A stretch of 64,000 nucleotides of DNA from the NCBI RefSeq assembly GCF_002878395.1, contig NW_025842141.1, forward strand, positions 543,171 to 607,170, written 5' to 3'. A program made the translations under genes and the position numbers. This DNA is from Capsicum annuum (lineage: Eukaryota; Streptophyta; Magnoliopsida; Solanales; Solanaceae). Under the pieces are notes generated by a model that saw only the letters and a list, made by a program, of their open reading frames with translations, was not told where the DNA came from and made no database searches. This document shows positions 1 through 10,427 of the stretch, piece by piece (positions within the stretch are counted from its first letter, which is position 1; each line of letters starts with the position of its first letter).

Positions 1-196
1 AGGAATGAACTTGGATAAATTTCTTATGGATGACTCTATAGTACAAATTAGAGTATAAAAAAATAGGAAATAACTTCTAAATGCCTGGTAGCCTCCTGAT
101 TATAAATATGATGCACAACACAACCATAAGCAAGACTATACTAGACATGATTTTGTAGACACCCTGGGACCATGAACCGTACTTTGATACCAAGTT
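1..196 (-). other. Leader of element A with primer binding site
   Basis: Read on the minus strand, the first bases after A's LTR are AACTTGGTATCAAAG (about 182-196), close to the initiator tRNA-Met primer site used by most plant chromoviruses. The following leader resembles the leaders of C, E and F: a TAGTATAGTCTT block, a TTATGG block and a degenerate GGAGGCTACCAGGCATTTAGA block. Gag should begin just left of the window, so no coding sequence of A is visible. Confidence 0.7.
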
Positions 197-1035
197 TGTC
201 ATGACCCGAGTCGGGCCCCTGGCTGTAATGAACATCCCGAACCCTGAAGGGCCGAATGCTTTTCTAATTTGGTAATCATGCACAATATTCATATAGTATA
301 AGAAAATTTATGAAAAATAATACATGACAGAACCATGGTAAATCTCATAAACATGAACAATTTAAAAAGCAAAATTCTGAATATGCTAAACATGTGACAA
401 CCATCTACAAAATCTCTAACATTACAATAATCATCATACGTCTGAGACAAAACTGGGACAAGGCCCCTAGTAGACCATAAAAAAAGAACCAATGAAATCT
501 AAAAATCAGGCCTTCCGGAATAGAGAAGGCTCACCAACTACAACTTCTGACAAGTCAATCTACAGCTTATCGAGACCCCAAGACTGTGTCTCAGAATTCT
601 GAAATATAGGTGGTCAATACAGATGTATTGGTACGCAGAGCAATCCAAAATAATGTACTTTTATATAAAACATAGGTGAGAGTAATTCATAAAATATTTT
701 ACATATAATATATGAAAACACATGGGCACACTTTAAAAATCTTGAAACATTTTTTTAAAATTATAAACCACTCTTTATGTTACTTCTGAGCTAAATGGTA
801 CACCCTACAATCTGTAAGTCCATGGGATATATGGAATTCACCCTTGACTCAGCGGCCAAGCCTCCAATCCAAGTTTGCCGTAAGGATTAGAGTATCAGCA
901 AAGGGGGGACACATAAGATCACAAAGCAGGGTGTCATAGTCCCCAATCAAGTCAACATGTCCTGGTAGTGCATAATATCAAAAAGTAGGGATCCTAACCA
1001 TAGTCCTAATTTGGGATGACATGAATTAAGGTACA
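197..1035 (-). mobile_element. Element A 5' LTR, segment 1 of 3
   Basis: This is the 3' part of a minus-strand LTR; its end reads CATGACA followed by the primer site. The blocks near 200-270 and 510-600 are diverged reverse complements of the end of element C's LTR (about 32810-33173), so A and C are related families. The LTR is interrupted at 1036 by element B and resumes at 9855. The bases 1031-1035 (GTACA) are one copy of B's target-site duplication. Confidence 0.75.
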
Positions 1036-1263
1036 TATAATACCCATACTTTTCCTAGCTTGAAATTTTCTTCCAAGAATGTTAAAAGCTTTCTTTGAAA
1101 TATGAATCTACTTTTATAGATGTGGTATTTTCAAGATTGTCACTTTTTTTCATATGTTAAATTCCATAATCTTTCCATCGATATCAAATTTTCCCAAATT
1201 CGACACTCGAGCGAAGAGTTAGAGCCTTTTTAGTGAGACAATGTATCACCTGAGCCATCAGCG

Positions 1264-1449
1264 TGTCGCGGAGCTAGCTTAAATGGAAATTGTCAATTTA
1301 CAGTGTTGCTCTGTGATAATGGCACATCGCGCCAAACATTCAGGACTCAAACAAGGTGGCAACGCGATAGCTCCGTGTCGCGCCATCATGCAGATTCCCA
1401 ATTATCCAGTTCCAGTGACTTGGCGCGATAGTGGTGCGTCGCACCAAGG
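1264..1449 (+). repeat. GC-rich dyad cluster in B U3
   Basis: Four spaced copies of a motif around TCGCG occur about 230-410 bp into the LTR: 1264-1279, 1306-1337, 1355-1387 and 1420-1449. The last has arms CTTGGCGCGA and TCGCACCAAG around a 10-base centre. The cluster stands out in AT-rich DNA and lies just upstream of the TATA box, where plant LTRs often carry enhancer repeats. The 3' LTR keeps a diverged version at about 7355-7540. The enhancer role is inferred. Confidence 0.55.
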
Positions 1450-1520
1450 ATGAAAATTGGAAAATTTTCACAAGAATTAAAATAAATTTACTAGGGTTAA
1501 AAGTGTCAATTTCCCTACCC

Positions 1521-1527
1521 TATATAA
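1521..1527 (+). promoter_or_regulatory. TATA box of B 5' LTR
   Basis: TATATAA follows a CCCTACCC stretch and is repeated in the 3' LTR at 7612-7618 and in solo LTR G at 59876-59882. A start site about 25-35 bp downstream would put the U3/R border near 1550. No transcript evidence is available. Confidence 0.6.
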
Positions 1528-1668
1528 TCTCAAAAATATTGATTTGAGCCTCTATTACACCAAAATATACTCTATTCTCTCAAAATCCTCTCAAGAACAC
1601 ATTAGGGTTTTTCATAGAAGATTCAAGTTCAAGAATTTCCTCCATCAATCTTCATGTATTTATGAACC

Positions 1669-1712
1669 AAGGTATGCATAGTGTTCATTCATGGACTCTT
1701 TACGTCCATGAA
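1669..1712 (+). other. Splice-donor-like site and conserved hairpin in B LTR
   Basis: AAG|GTATGC at 1669-1677 fits a plant 5' splice site. Eleven bases further on are perfect inverted arms TTCATGGA (1688-1695) and TCCATGAA (1705-1712) around the loop CTCTTTACG. The 3' LTR repeats this at 7731-7773 with GTATGT and one arm mismatch. The same donor-plus-hairpin arrangement occurs in LTRs D, G, H and I with different stem bases. Confidence 0.55.
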
Positions 1713-2844
1713 GCCCAAGAATCTCTTTTCCAACTTCAACTTTATGGATTTCTTTATGAATTTCATGTTGGGTTTGTTTTGTTCATGTTGAGAATGATTA
1801 ATTGAATTCTAATCTATGTTGGGTGATCAATTTTATGTGGAATTGATTAGTATAGATGTATATTCATGTGAACTTACGATTAAACCCTATAATGATGAAA
1901 TTAGAATTGAACCATGATATCTAATTATTGTCCAATATTGTTTACATATACTATGCCTACCATGTGTTTGATTGAAAGCCTATATGAAGGAAAAGTGCCC
2001 AACTAGCATGATATTATGAAATCCCCATTTATGTACAAGTTTATGCATATCACATGTTTGATGAAGTGCTTCAATATATGAATTATGAATTGTGTTATTG
2101 GTCATGTGTTCAAGTAAGCCATGTTGTGTTTGTTTCTTTCTATCGAGTCTTAGAGGTACTTGTACCCTACAACTTAGCTGTGTGCCTAGAGCCATGTCAT
2201 ATTTTCACGATACTCTTAGAAAAGTCATGATCCATAGAACTCAGTCAGTCATATGACTCAGGAAATCTCAAAAATCTTAGGAATCTTAGTCGTTCAGTAA
2301 CCTCCATTATCTCAGTATTCCCAGTAAGTCTTAGTAACTTAGTACTCTCAGTCAGTCCTCAGATTTCAGTAGCATTCTGTCGGTCAATAGAACTCAGTAA
2401 ATTCAGTTTTAGCTATGCTAAATGATACCATCAGTTAATCAGTTTAGTTTAGTTACTCAGTTCAGTGTCTATTCAGTTGGGAGTAGGATTTAGCACCAAG
2501 TGAATCCAAGGATGGGGACTCACCTGTTATTCAGGGAAGGGTGTGATCCGTAGAAGCAATCCTTGTATTCCAGAAATACATAGCCAGTGTAAGTTGAGAT
2601 GCACCCTACGCATTTAGTGATATATATATATACATCTCATTTAGGTTACCTACTAGGAGGGGTTGACAGAACAGCTCCCTGTAAGCGAGGGTATACTCAA
2701 AAAGGTCTTTACCCATGGCATGATATTAACACCCTTCCAGCTAGGTTTACAAATTAGACCCCACCAGTTCATTTTCAGGGTATGTCGATTAGATGATTAC
2801 CTCCCATAGTCTCAGTCTTAGTCTCAATCTCAGTCTCAGTAAAA

Positions 2845-3067
2845 GAACTCAGATAGTTCTTTAGATTTTAGGACTGTCATATATAGTCAAATTCAGATAC
2901 AGTACGGAACTCAGCTAGTTCCATCAAATTCAGGACTGTCAAATACAGTCACTCATGTTATTAGTTATATCAGTTCTCAGAACTTATGTTATCAGTATTT
3001 AGCTTCAGGACTGTCAGATACAGTCAACCAGATCAGTTTTTCATAATTAGAACTATAAAAAATAGTT
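2845..3067. repeat. Ladder of seven short palindromes in B LTR
   Basis: Two kinds of hyphenated palindrome alternate about every 30 bp: GAACT-type at 2845-2859, 2906-2922, 2972-2984 and 3051-3067, and GACTGT-type at 2872-2888, 2934-2950 and 3009-3025. Examples are GACTGTCAAATACAGTC and GGAACTCAGCTAGTTCC. The 3' LTR has the same series at about 8906-9135 with some arms mutated. Confidence 0.7.
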
Positions 3068-3783
3068 ATTCATGTATCAGTAACATAGTATTAGACCCTT
3101 AGTATTTAGTAATACAGTTTCAGTCTTTCTTACTTATCAACGACTTAGGGGTCAATATCATTAGACTCAGTATCTAGTCCTATCACGATCTCAATTACAA
3201 TTATGTAGTCATGCATGTATTCTCACATTCGTATTAGTCAGTAAGTTAGTATTGTTCATGCATATGAACTATTTGTATTCAGCCTACCTCACTTTCATAC
3301 CAGTACATTCAAAGTACTAACACATTTGCACTATGGTGTCTTATACCATAGGTTTAGAAGCACGAGCTCCAAAGAACCAGTAGTATCCCAGTTCATCGAT
3401 CAGAGTTAGAAGTGAGTCCTTATCTTTTGAGGACATAATTATCACATTACTATTTTAGTTTTCAGTTTATTTTAGTAGTCAAATTTAGTTGGGGACATAT
3501 CCGATCAACTCCTTATTCAGACAGTTTAGAGGCTTTCAGACTATAGCATGCCAGACAGTTACTTCAAATTTGTTTTGGTAGTTGTTGTACCATTTCCATA
3601 CATTGTTTTATCAGATGTTTATTCAGTTTTGAAACTTATGACCTTACAACTTTTACGTATTCCACATAATTTTAGTATATTTTTCAGTGCTCTGTTATAG
3701 ATGTCAGTCATGGGTTAGCTTTTGGTCCTTTAGGATAATGAGCACTATGTAATGTATTGGGTACCAGATTTGAGGTGTTACAA

Positions 3784-3799
3784 ACTTGGTATTAGAGCC
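3784..3799 (+). other. Primer binding site of B
   Basis: ACTTGGTATTAGAGCC starts two bases after the LTR end GTTACA. It differs at one base from the TGGTATCAGAGCC complement of the initiator tRNA-Met 3' end and would prime minus-strand synthesis. Confidence 0.75.
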
Positions 3800-3990
3800 T
3801 AAGGTTCAATAGTGTCCTAGGAAGTCTGAAAAGCCGCATCTAGTAGAGTCTTGTACATACGTGTGTCATGCACCACACTTATGTGCAGAAGGCTATGAGA
3901 TGTTTTAGGAACAGTTTCCCTTATTTTAGTATTCATGTCGTGCCAGTGAGAATAGGCTCAAATTTAAACTCTCAGTTTAATCTACTTTTT

Positions 3991-4004
3991 TCCTTCATTT
4001 ACAG
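3991..4004 (+). other. Splice-acceptor-like site before B gag
   Basis: A pyrimidine-rich run from about 3980 leads into TTTACAG ending at 4004, only three bases before the gag ATG at 4008. Joined to the donor at 1671/1672, it would remove about 2.3 kb containing most of the LTR body and the primer site, leaving a short untranslated exon next to gag. C has a similar TTTCAG before its gag. Confidence 0.4.
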
Positions 4005-4007
4005 ATC

Positions 4008-5215
4008 ATGCCTCCCAAAAAGGCTAGCAATAGGGGAAAGGGAAATCAGTCAGCACCTCAGCCCATCCAGCCAGATCCTCTGGATGAGTATGTCTCTCAT
4101 GTAGAATTTAGGACTGTATTCACTACTCTAGCCTGTTCTATCATAACCCAGAATGAACGGCCAGCTGCTGTTCCAGCCATCCCAGTGGAAAATTCTGCTG
4201 CAATTAGGATTCAGGACTTCACTCGAATGAATCCTCCTCTATTTACCAGTTTCAAGTCTAAAGAGGATCTATAGGAGTTCCTCAATCAAGTTTAGAAAGT
4301 CACTGACATCATGGGAGTGACTTCTAGTGGGAGCATAGATTTAGACACCTATTAGCTACAAGATATATCCCATACGTGGTATAAATAGTGAAAGGTAGAT
4401 AGGGGTATAGATTTAGAGCCCATAGAGTGGGAAGAGTTCACTACAGCTTTATTAAATAGGTTCTTTCCCATAGAAATGAAGGAGGATAAAGTGTAAGAGT
4501 TCATAAATCTCAGACAAGGTGCAATGAGCGTAAAAGAATACTCTTTCAAGTTCATTAAGTTAGCCAGGTACGCTCTCCATGTAGTAGCAGATAGCAGATC
4601 TAGAATGAGTAAGTTTGTGTCAGAGGTATCAGATAGAGTAGTTAAGGAGTGCAGGACTGCGATGTTGATTGGTGACATGGACATATCTGTGCTTATGATA
4701 TATGACCAATAGATGGAGGAGCAGAAGCTTAAGAAGATGGAGAGATAAAATAAGAGAGCCAGAATAGTTAGTTATAGTTTTGCACAACATTGGTCACAGG
4801 GTGGTAACCGTTCTCAATTGTGCCAGAAATATTCATCCCCAATTCACTCTTCAGCTAGTGCCCCAGGACCAAAGTTCAGAAATAACCATAAGAATGGGGC
4901 ATGAGGATCCAAGGCTCAAAATAGTAAGAGTAGGATTCTTAATTATCTATTTTGCGCTGAGTATGGTAAGCATCATAAGGGTGTGTGTAGAGCCGACAAT
5001 GGTGTGTGTTTTAGGTATGGTGAGTTAGGTCATAAGGTTAGAGACTGCCCCCAGTCAGGTTATCAGAGTCATCTCTTCTCATCATTACAGTCTGGTTGCC
5101 TGAATCAGTAGGGTGCTAATTCCAGTGCTATCAGTGGGCAACGCCCAAGCAGACTCTATGCTCTTCGGTCCTGGCAGAATCAAGAAAATCCTCCTGATGT
5201 AGTCACGAGTATGTT
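4008..5215 (+). pseudogene. Gag pseudogene of element B
   Basis: The start MPPKKASNRGKG follows the leader and is the usual basic chromovirus Gag N-terminus. Capsid-like blocks follow: MNPPLFTSFKSKEDL near 4226-4272, and RQGAMSVKEYSFKF with RMSKFVSEVSDRVVKECR near 4511-4656. A zinc knuckle at 5007-5048 reads C-x2-Y-x4-H-x4-C, so its second cysteine is now tyrosine. Many in-frame stops interrupt the frame, most of them TAG where glutamine or tryptophan is expected. Gag would package the RNA, but this copy is dead. Reading stays recognisable to PPDVVTSML near 5190-5220, where a protease should begin but does not. Confidence 0.8.
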
Positions 5216-7114
5216 ATAGATCTCTCATTTATATGTTCATGCTTCTTCATATTCATGCGTTCCTTTTTCTTTTGAAACCTTGCATAACAGTTAAACCATA
5301 GGGTCAGAAATTAAGCCTTCAGATTCTAGTTATAGTTCCAGTATGTGTAGGTAATCACTAAGGGAAGATGATTCCCGACCTACTCTTATCTTAGTGCAAT
5401 TATTTTGTACCACAGTCATCACCTTACCTATGCACGTTTCACATGCTTCCCATAGAATCATGTGCGTATTGAATTCCTAGCAGGACGGGTTCCAACACCC
5501 TCAGTAGTATGAGCCACGGTCCATGAACATAGAAATTTCAGACTTAAGTTATGCAGCTCATGACTCAGGCACTCATGTCATGTTTTACTATATGTTCTAT
5601 CTAAATGACTCATGACATATCCTAGTGACCAGTCAAGCTCAGATTACATCAAATATACCTCCAGTTTAAATCTCTTGATAAATCCATAATGTTGGTACTC
5701 GGTTCCTGAGGCCTTAGTCGATTGTTTAGGTTGATATAGTATTTATTTGAGCATCGAATCCTTGCCTATGCCAATATTTCCCCAAGTAGTTATTAGTATC
5801 CAGTCTTAGTACTTTAATATCAGTCTAAACCTTAATTATCAGAACCCAACATTCGGTTCCAGTCAGAATCTCAGTTACAGTTTTAGAAATAATACCAACT
5901 TCAGTTCAGTAATCAGATTAGAAACTCAGTTCAGTTCCAGACTTGCTTGACCAATGCTACAGCTATTAGTCACTCAGTTAGTAGTGTTTAGTATCTCAGA
6001 CAATAGAATGTTTCTATACCATGATATACGTCTAGTCTTGCATTTTTAAGGTGATGTAGTTTTGCTCATTCATTCTCAGTTACCTCACGTTATCCAGTCA
6101 ATCATTATCTCCTATGCATAAGGTTTTACAGCCTTAGTCCTGCTAGTCAGACTAAGTACATACCAGTGTCTCATACCCAGTATTCAGCTATCATTTATCC
6201 AGTTAATTAGATAAGTTAGTATGTTTATGCATTTGTGCTCTGCACCTCATAAATCTTTCAGTAGTTTCAATTGTAGTGCATGAAGCTTAGTTTCTTCATC
6301 TTAGATGATGTATCAGGCCTCAAGTTTCATATCTTAGATAATGAATCACAATTTAGATACAAGGTGCCTTGTGCATCACCTCAGTTTCCCCTCAGTAGCT
6401 CAGCCAAGACAGTATTCCTAGAGGGATCTAGTGTCCTAAGGGGGAGATATGCTATGATCCCCTGAACCTTTATAACATAAGCATCCCATTCTCTTCTTAT
6501 GAAATAAATCCATTTTAAAGTAGGTTATACTCATAAGTTGACCCTTAAGTTCGAATCTCAGTCGTGAGCCATGTATTTAAGGGCTTGGACCAGTTCATGA
6601 AATTTAGTTTATATTCTATGTTTCAGCCCCAGTCATGTTCTCAGGTCCCCGTTCATGCATACTTCTAGCATAATCATGGAGTCATCAGTGCCTTTCAGTC
6701 ATGTAATAGTTTTCTTAAAATTACTCAGCTCCAAGTTCAAACTACCATTACAAACTTGGTATTCAGTTCATGCTCAAATCCCCATTACAAACTTGATACT
6801 AGGTACTCTTGCATATTAAGTCATGCATTAATATACCAGTTCAATTATGTAATTATGCATCAGATATGAATTCTAACTGCAAGAAATTTAGTTCATCAGA
6901 ATATTCAGTCATGTATTCATAAGTCAATATCCATGCATCAGATATGCATGAATTCAGCTTATCAGTTAAGCATCAGACATGTATGTTTAGTATGTTATAT
7001 TCAGCTCTTCAGTCATGTCATTCATGAGATCATGTTTTAGTTATTCATATTTAGTATGTACATCAGTTCATCTTCTCCCCTCTCACTCAGTCTCATTAGA
7101 GGACGAATGTTCTC
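5216..7114. other. Non-coding tail of B replacing pol
   Basis: About 1.9 kb between gag and the polypurine tract has no recognisable PR, RT, RNase H or IN residues in any frame. It is rich in TCAGT and CATGCAT words, like the B LTR itself. The longest ORF, 61 codons at 6280-6465, matches nothing I know and is probably chance. A second polypurine stretch lies at 6438-6447. The region may be LTR-derived or captured DNA. Confidence 0.6.
6438..6447 (+). other. Internal polypurine tract in B
   Basis: AAGGGGGAGA followed by TATGCTATGATCCCC resembles the true tract and LTR start at 7115-7136 (ATGGGGGAGATAT then TATAATACC). It may be a spare plus-strand primer or the trace of an older LTR junction. 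Confidence 0.4.
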
Positions 7115-7127
7115 ATGGGGGAGATAT
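7115..7127 (+). other. Polypurine tract of B
   Basis: ATGGGGGAGATAT sits immediately before the 3' LTR and would prime plus-strand synthesis. It fixes the LTR start at 7128. Confidence 0.75.
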
Positions 7128-9849
7128 TATAATACCTGTACTTTTCCTAGCTTGAAATTTCCCCCCAAGAATGTTAGAAGCTTTCTTTGAAAGATTAATA
7201 CACTTTTATAGATGTGGTATTTTTAAGATTTTAACTTTTTTTCATATGGGAAATTCTATAAGCTTTCCATTGATACCAGGTTCGCCTAAATCCGACACCC
7301 AGACAAAGATTTAGAGCCTTTTTAGTGAGACAGTGTATCACCTGAGCCATTAGCATGTCGCGGAGCCATCTTAAATAGCAATTGTCAATTTCCAGTGTTG
7401 CTCCGTGATAGTGTCGCATCGCGCCAAACTTCCAGGTCATAAAAAAGGTGGCAATGCATTAGCTCCGCGTCGAGCCACCATGCAAATTTCTAATTGTCCA
7501 GTTCCAGTGACTTGACGCGATAGTGGCGCGCGCGTCAAGGATGAAAATTGGGAAATTTTCACAAGAATTAAAATATGTGTCGTAGGGTTAAAAGTATCAA
7601 TTTCCCTATCCTATATAAGCTCAAAATATACTCTATTCTCTCAAAATCCTCTCAAGAACACATTAGGGTTTTTCATAGAAGATTCAAGTTCAAGAATTTC
7701 CTCCATCAATCTTCGTGTACTTATGAATCAAGGTATGTGTAGTGTTCATTCATGGACTCTTTACGTCCATAAAGCCCAAGAATCTTTTTTCCAACTTCAA
7801 CTTTATGGATTTCTTTATGAGTTTCATGTTGGGTTTGTTTTGTTCATGTTGAGAATGATTAAATGAATTCTAATCTATGTTGGGTGATCAATTTTATGTG
7901 GAATTGATTAGTATAGATGTATATTCATGTGAATTTATGATTAAACCCTATAACAATGAAATTAGAATTGAACCATGATGTCTAATTGTTGTACATTGTT
8001 GTTTACATATACTATGCCTACCATGTGTTTGATTGAAAGCCTATATGAAGGAAAAGTGCCCAACTAGCATGATATTATGAAATCCCCATTTATGTACAAG
8101 TTTATGCATATCACATGTTTGATGAAGTGTTTCAATATATGAATTATGAATTGTGTTGTTGGTCATGTGTTCGAGTAAGTCATGTTATGTCAGTTTCTTT
8201 CCATCAAGTCCTGGGGGTACTTGTACCCGACAACTTAGCTGTATGCCTAGATCCATATCATGTTTTCATGATACTCTCATACAAGTAATGATCCATAGAA
8301 CTCAGTCAGTCATGTGACTCGAGAAATCTCAAAAATCTTAGAAATCTCAGTAATCTCAGTAGTTCAGTAACCTTCGTGATCTCAGTATTCCCAGTAAGTC
8401 TTAGTAACTTCAGTACTCTTAGTCAGTCCTCAGATCTCAGTAGCATTCCGTTGGTCAACAAAACTCAGTAAATTCAGTTTTATCTTTGCTAAATGATACC
8501 ATCAGTTAATCAGTCCATTTTAGTTAATTAGTTTAGTGTCTATTCAGTTGGGAGTAGGATTCAGCATCTAGTTAACTAAGAATGGGGACTCACCTGTTAT
8601 TCAGTGGAGGGTATGATCCTTAGAAGTAATCCTTGTGTTCCAGAACTACATATCCAGAATAGGTTAAGATTCACCCTACGTATTTAGGGATATATATATA
8701 TATATACATATCATTTAGGTTACCTACTAGGAAGGGTTGACGGAAGAGCTCCCTATAAGCGAGGGTATACTCACAGCAAGTCTTTACCCGTGGCATGGTA
8801 TTGACACCCTTGCTTGCAACTGGGGTTACAAGTTGGACCCCACCAGTTCAGTTTCGAGGCATGTCAATTCGATGATTACCTCCCACAGTCTCAGTCTGAG
8901 TCTCAGTAAAAGAACTCAGATAGTTTTTTAAATTTCAGGATTGTCAGATATAGTCAAATTCAGATACAGTACGAAACTCATCTAGTTCCATCAAATTACG
9001 GACTGTCAGATACAATCACATATGTTATCTGATAGATTAGTTCTCAGAACTTATGTTATTAGTATTCAGCTTCAGGACTGTCAAATACAGTCAACCAGAC
9101 CAGTTCTTCATAATCAGAACTGCTAGAAATAGTTATTCATGTATCAGTAACATAGTTTCAGACACTCAGTATTTAGTAATATAGTATCAGTCTTTCTCAC
9201 TTATCAGTAATTCAGGGATCAATATAACTAGATTCAGCATCCAGTCCTATCACGATCTTAGTTATAGTTACGTAGTCATGCATGCATTCTCCCATTTACG
9301 TTAGTCAGTCAGTTAGAATTGTTCATGCATATGAACCATTTTCAGTTATCCTACCTCACTTGCATACCAGTATATTCAAAATACTGATGCATTTATGCAA
9401 TGGTGTCTTATACCATAGGTTTAGAAGCATGAGCTCCAGAGAACCAGTAGTATCCCAGTTCAGCGATCAGAGTTAGCAGTGAGTCCTCATTCTTTGAGAA
9501 CATGATGATCACATTACTATTTCAGTTTTCAGTTTATTTTAGTAGTCGGAGTTAGTTGGGGACATATCCCATCAACTCCTTATTCAGATAGTTTAGAGGC
9601 TTTCAGACTATAGCATGCTAGATAGTTACATTAGATTTGTTTCGGCATTTGTTGTACCATTTCCAGACATTATTTTATCAAATGTTTATTCAGTTTTGAA
9701 CCTTATGGCCTTATATCTTTTACGTATTCTGTATAATTTAAGTATATTTTTCACTGCTCAGTTATAGATATCAGTCATGGGTTAGCTTGTGGTCCTTTGG
9801 GGTCATGAGCACCATGTAACATCTCGGGTACCAGATTTGGGTTGTTACA
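7128..9849 (+). repeat. Element B 3' LTR
   Basis: Direct repeat of 1036-3782 with the same order of parts: GC-rich cluster, TATATAA at 7612-7618, donor and hairpin at 7731-7773, a TA microsatellite near 8692-8707, the palindrome ladder at about 8906-9135, and the end GTTACA. It shares the unusual TA start with the 5' LTR. Confidence 0.88.
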
Positions 9850-9854
9850 GTAAA

Positions 9855-9943
9855 CAAAATCACAAAGCATGGTACCATAATCCCGTGTCGGCAAATCATG
9901 GTTTCTAGCATAGAGTCTTACAACTCGTACTTTCTTCGGGTAA
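9855..9943 (-). mobile_element. Element A 5' LTR, segment 2 of 3
   Basis: An 89 bp strip between B (after its TSD copy 9850-9854) and D. It continues A's LTR in the minus direction. The bases 9939-9943 (GGTAA) are one copy of D's TSD. Confidence 0.6.
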
Positions 9944-10171
9944 TATAACTCCCCAAAATCTCATCCCGAGACATCACACGATGCTTAAGGCTACTAGTAG
10001 CACTAAGATAGCCCTTTGAGCCTACTACTACATCTAACACTTACTTTAAGATGGATAATCAAGCAATAACGCTATATCACGTCAAATCTGAACTGAAATA
10101 ACTGGAAAACATATTCTGAATATCAAATACTGAAAAGTCTAAAACACAACTGAAATGAAGAAATAATGTTG

Positions 10172-10427
10172 TGATCTTCCTCACCTTCTTGAGTTACAAC
10201 TGTGGGTCCTCACCTAACTTAGACCCATAGAACTCTTGTGGATTCATCCTCATGAAATCACAGATCATAGTAGTGGCTAAATTACTTCCATGCTGATACG
10301 AAATTGCAACCTAGTTATTGGCCTAAATGTTAGTGGTGATTGCTTGGGCTAGTGCCTGAAAGGCAACCCAAAACTCAGCATGAGACATAGTCTCATTCAA
10401 GGGATCAATAGGCTGGGTGATGTTGGG
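10172..10427 (-). pseudogene. Displaced gag N-terminal fragment inside D's 3' LTR
   Basis: The segment matches D's own gag N-terminal region at about 18910-19165, with blocks such as ACTGTGGGTCCTCACCTA and AGCATGAGACATAGTCTCAT. Gag does not belong inside an LTR, so this implies ectopic recombination, gene conversion or a chimeric insertion. It ends exactly where element J' begins. Confidence 0.7.

Larger units (their letters stand above)
1036..3782 (+). repeat. Element B 5' LTR
   Basis: The 5' boundary is set by alignment with 7128 and the 3' boundary by GTTACA next to the primer site. In order it contains a GC-rich dyad cluster (1264-1449), a TATA box (1521-1527), a CT-rich untranslated stretch with an AGGGTTTTT block, a splice-donor-like AAGGTATGC with a hairpin (1669-1712), long AT-rich and CTCAGT-rich DNA, and a ladder of short palindromes (2845-3067). 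The two LTRs differ at many scattered positions, so B is not a recent insertion. Solo LTR G is a more distant relative. Confidence 0.88.
1036..9849 (+). mobile_element. Element B: gag-only LTR retrotransposon with long LTRs
   Basis: Two direct repeats, 1036-3782 and 7128-9849 (2747 and 2722 bp), flank an internal region of about 3.3 kb. Both begin TATAATACC and end GTTACA. Flanks are GTACA on the left and GTAAA on the right, a 4/5 TSD. Internally there is a primer site, a decayed gag and then about 1.9 kb without PR, RT, RNase H or integrase, ending in a polypurine tract. The layout matches the gag-only non-autonomous class called TR-GAG. It would need enzymes from a relative to move. It is inserted in A's LTR, so it is younger than A. 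Confidence 0.85.

Noticed and set aside
2845..3067. Regularly spaced palindromes resembling a CRISPR array
   Set aside because: Repeats are of two alternating types, spacers are AT-rich and not unique, and the whole lies within a plant LTR duplicated at 8906-9135.
3784..3799. tRNA-like sequence
   Set aside because: It is only the primer binding site; no cloverleaf follows. The same applies near 182-196, 19401-19417, 41309 and 49521.
8692..8707. TA microsatellite as a feature of interest
   Set aside because: A simple repeat, also present in shorter form in the 5' LTR at 2621-2632.
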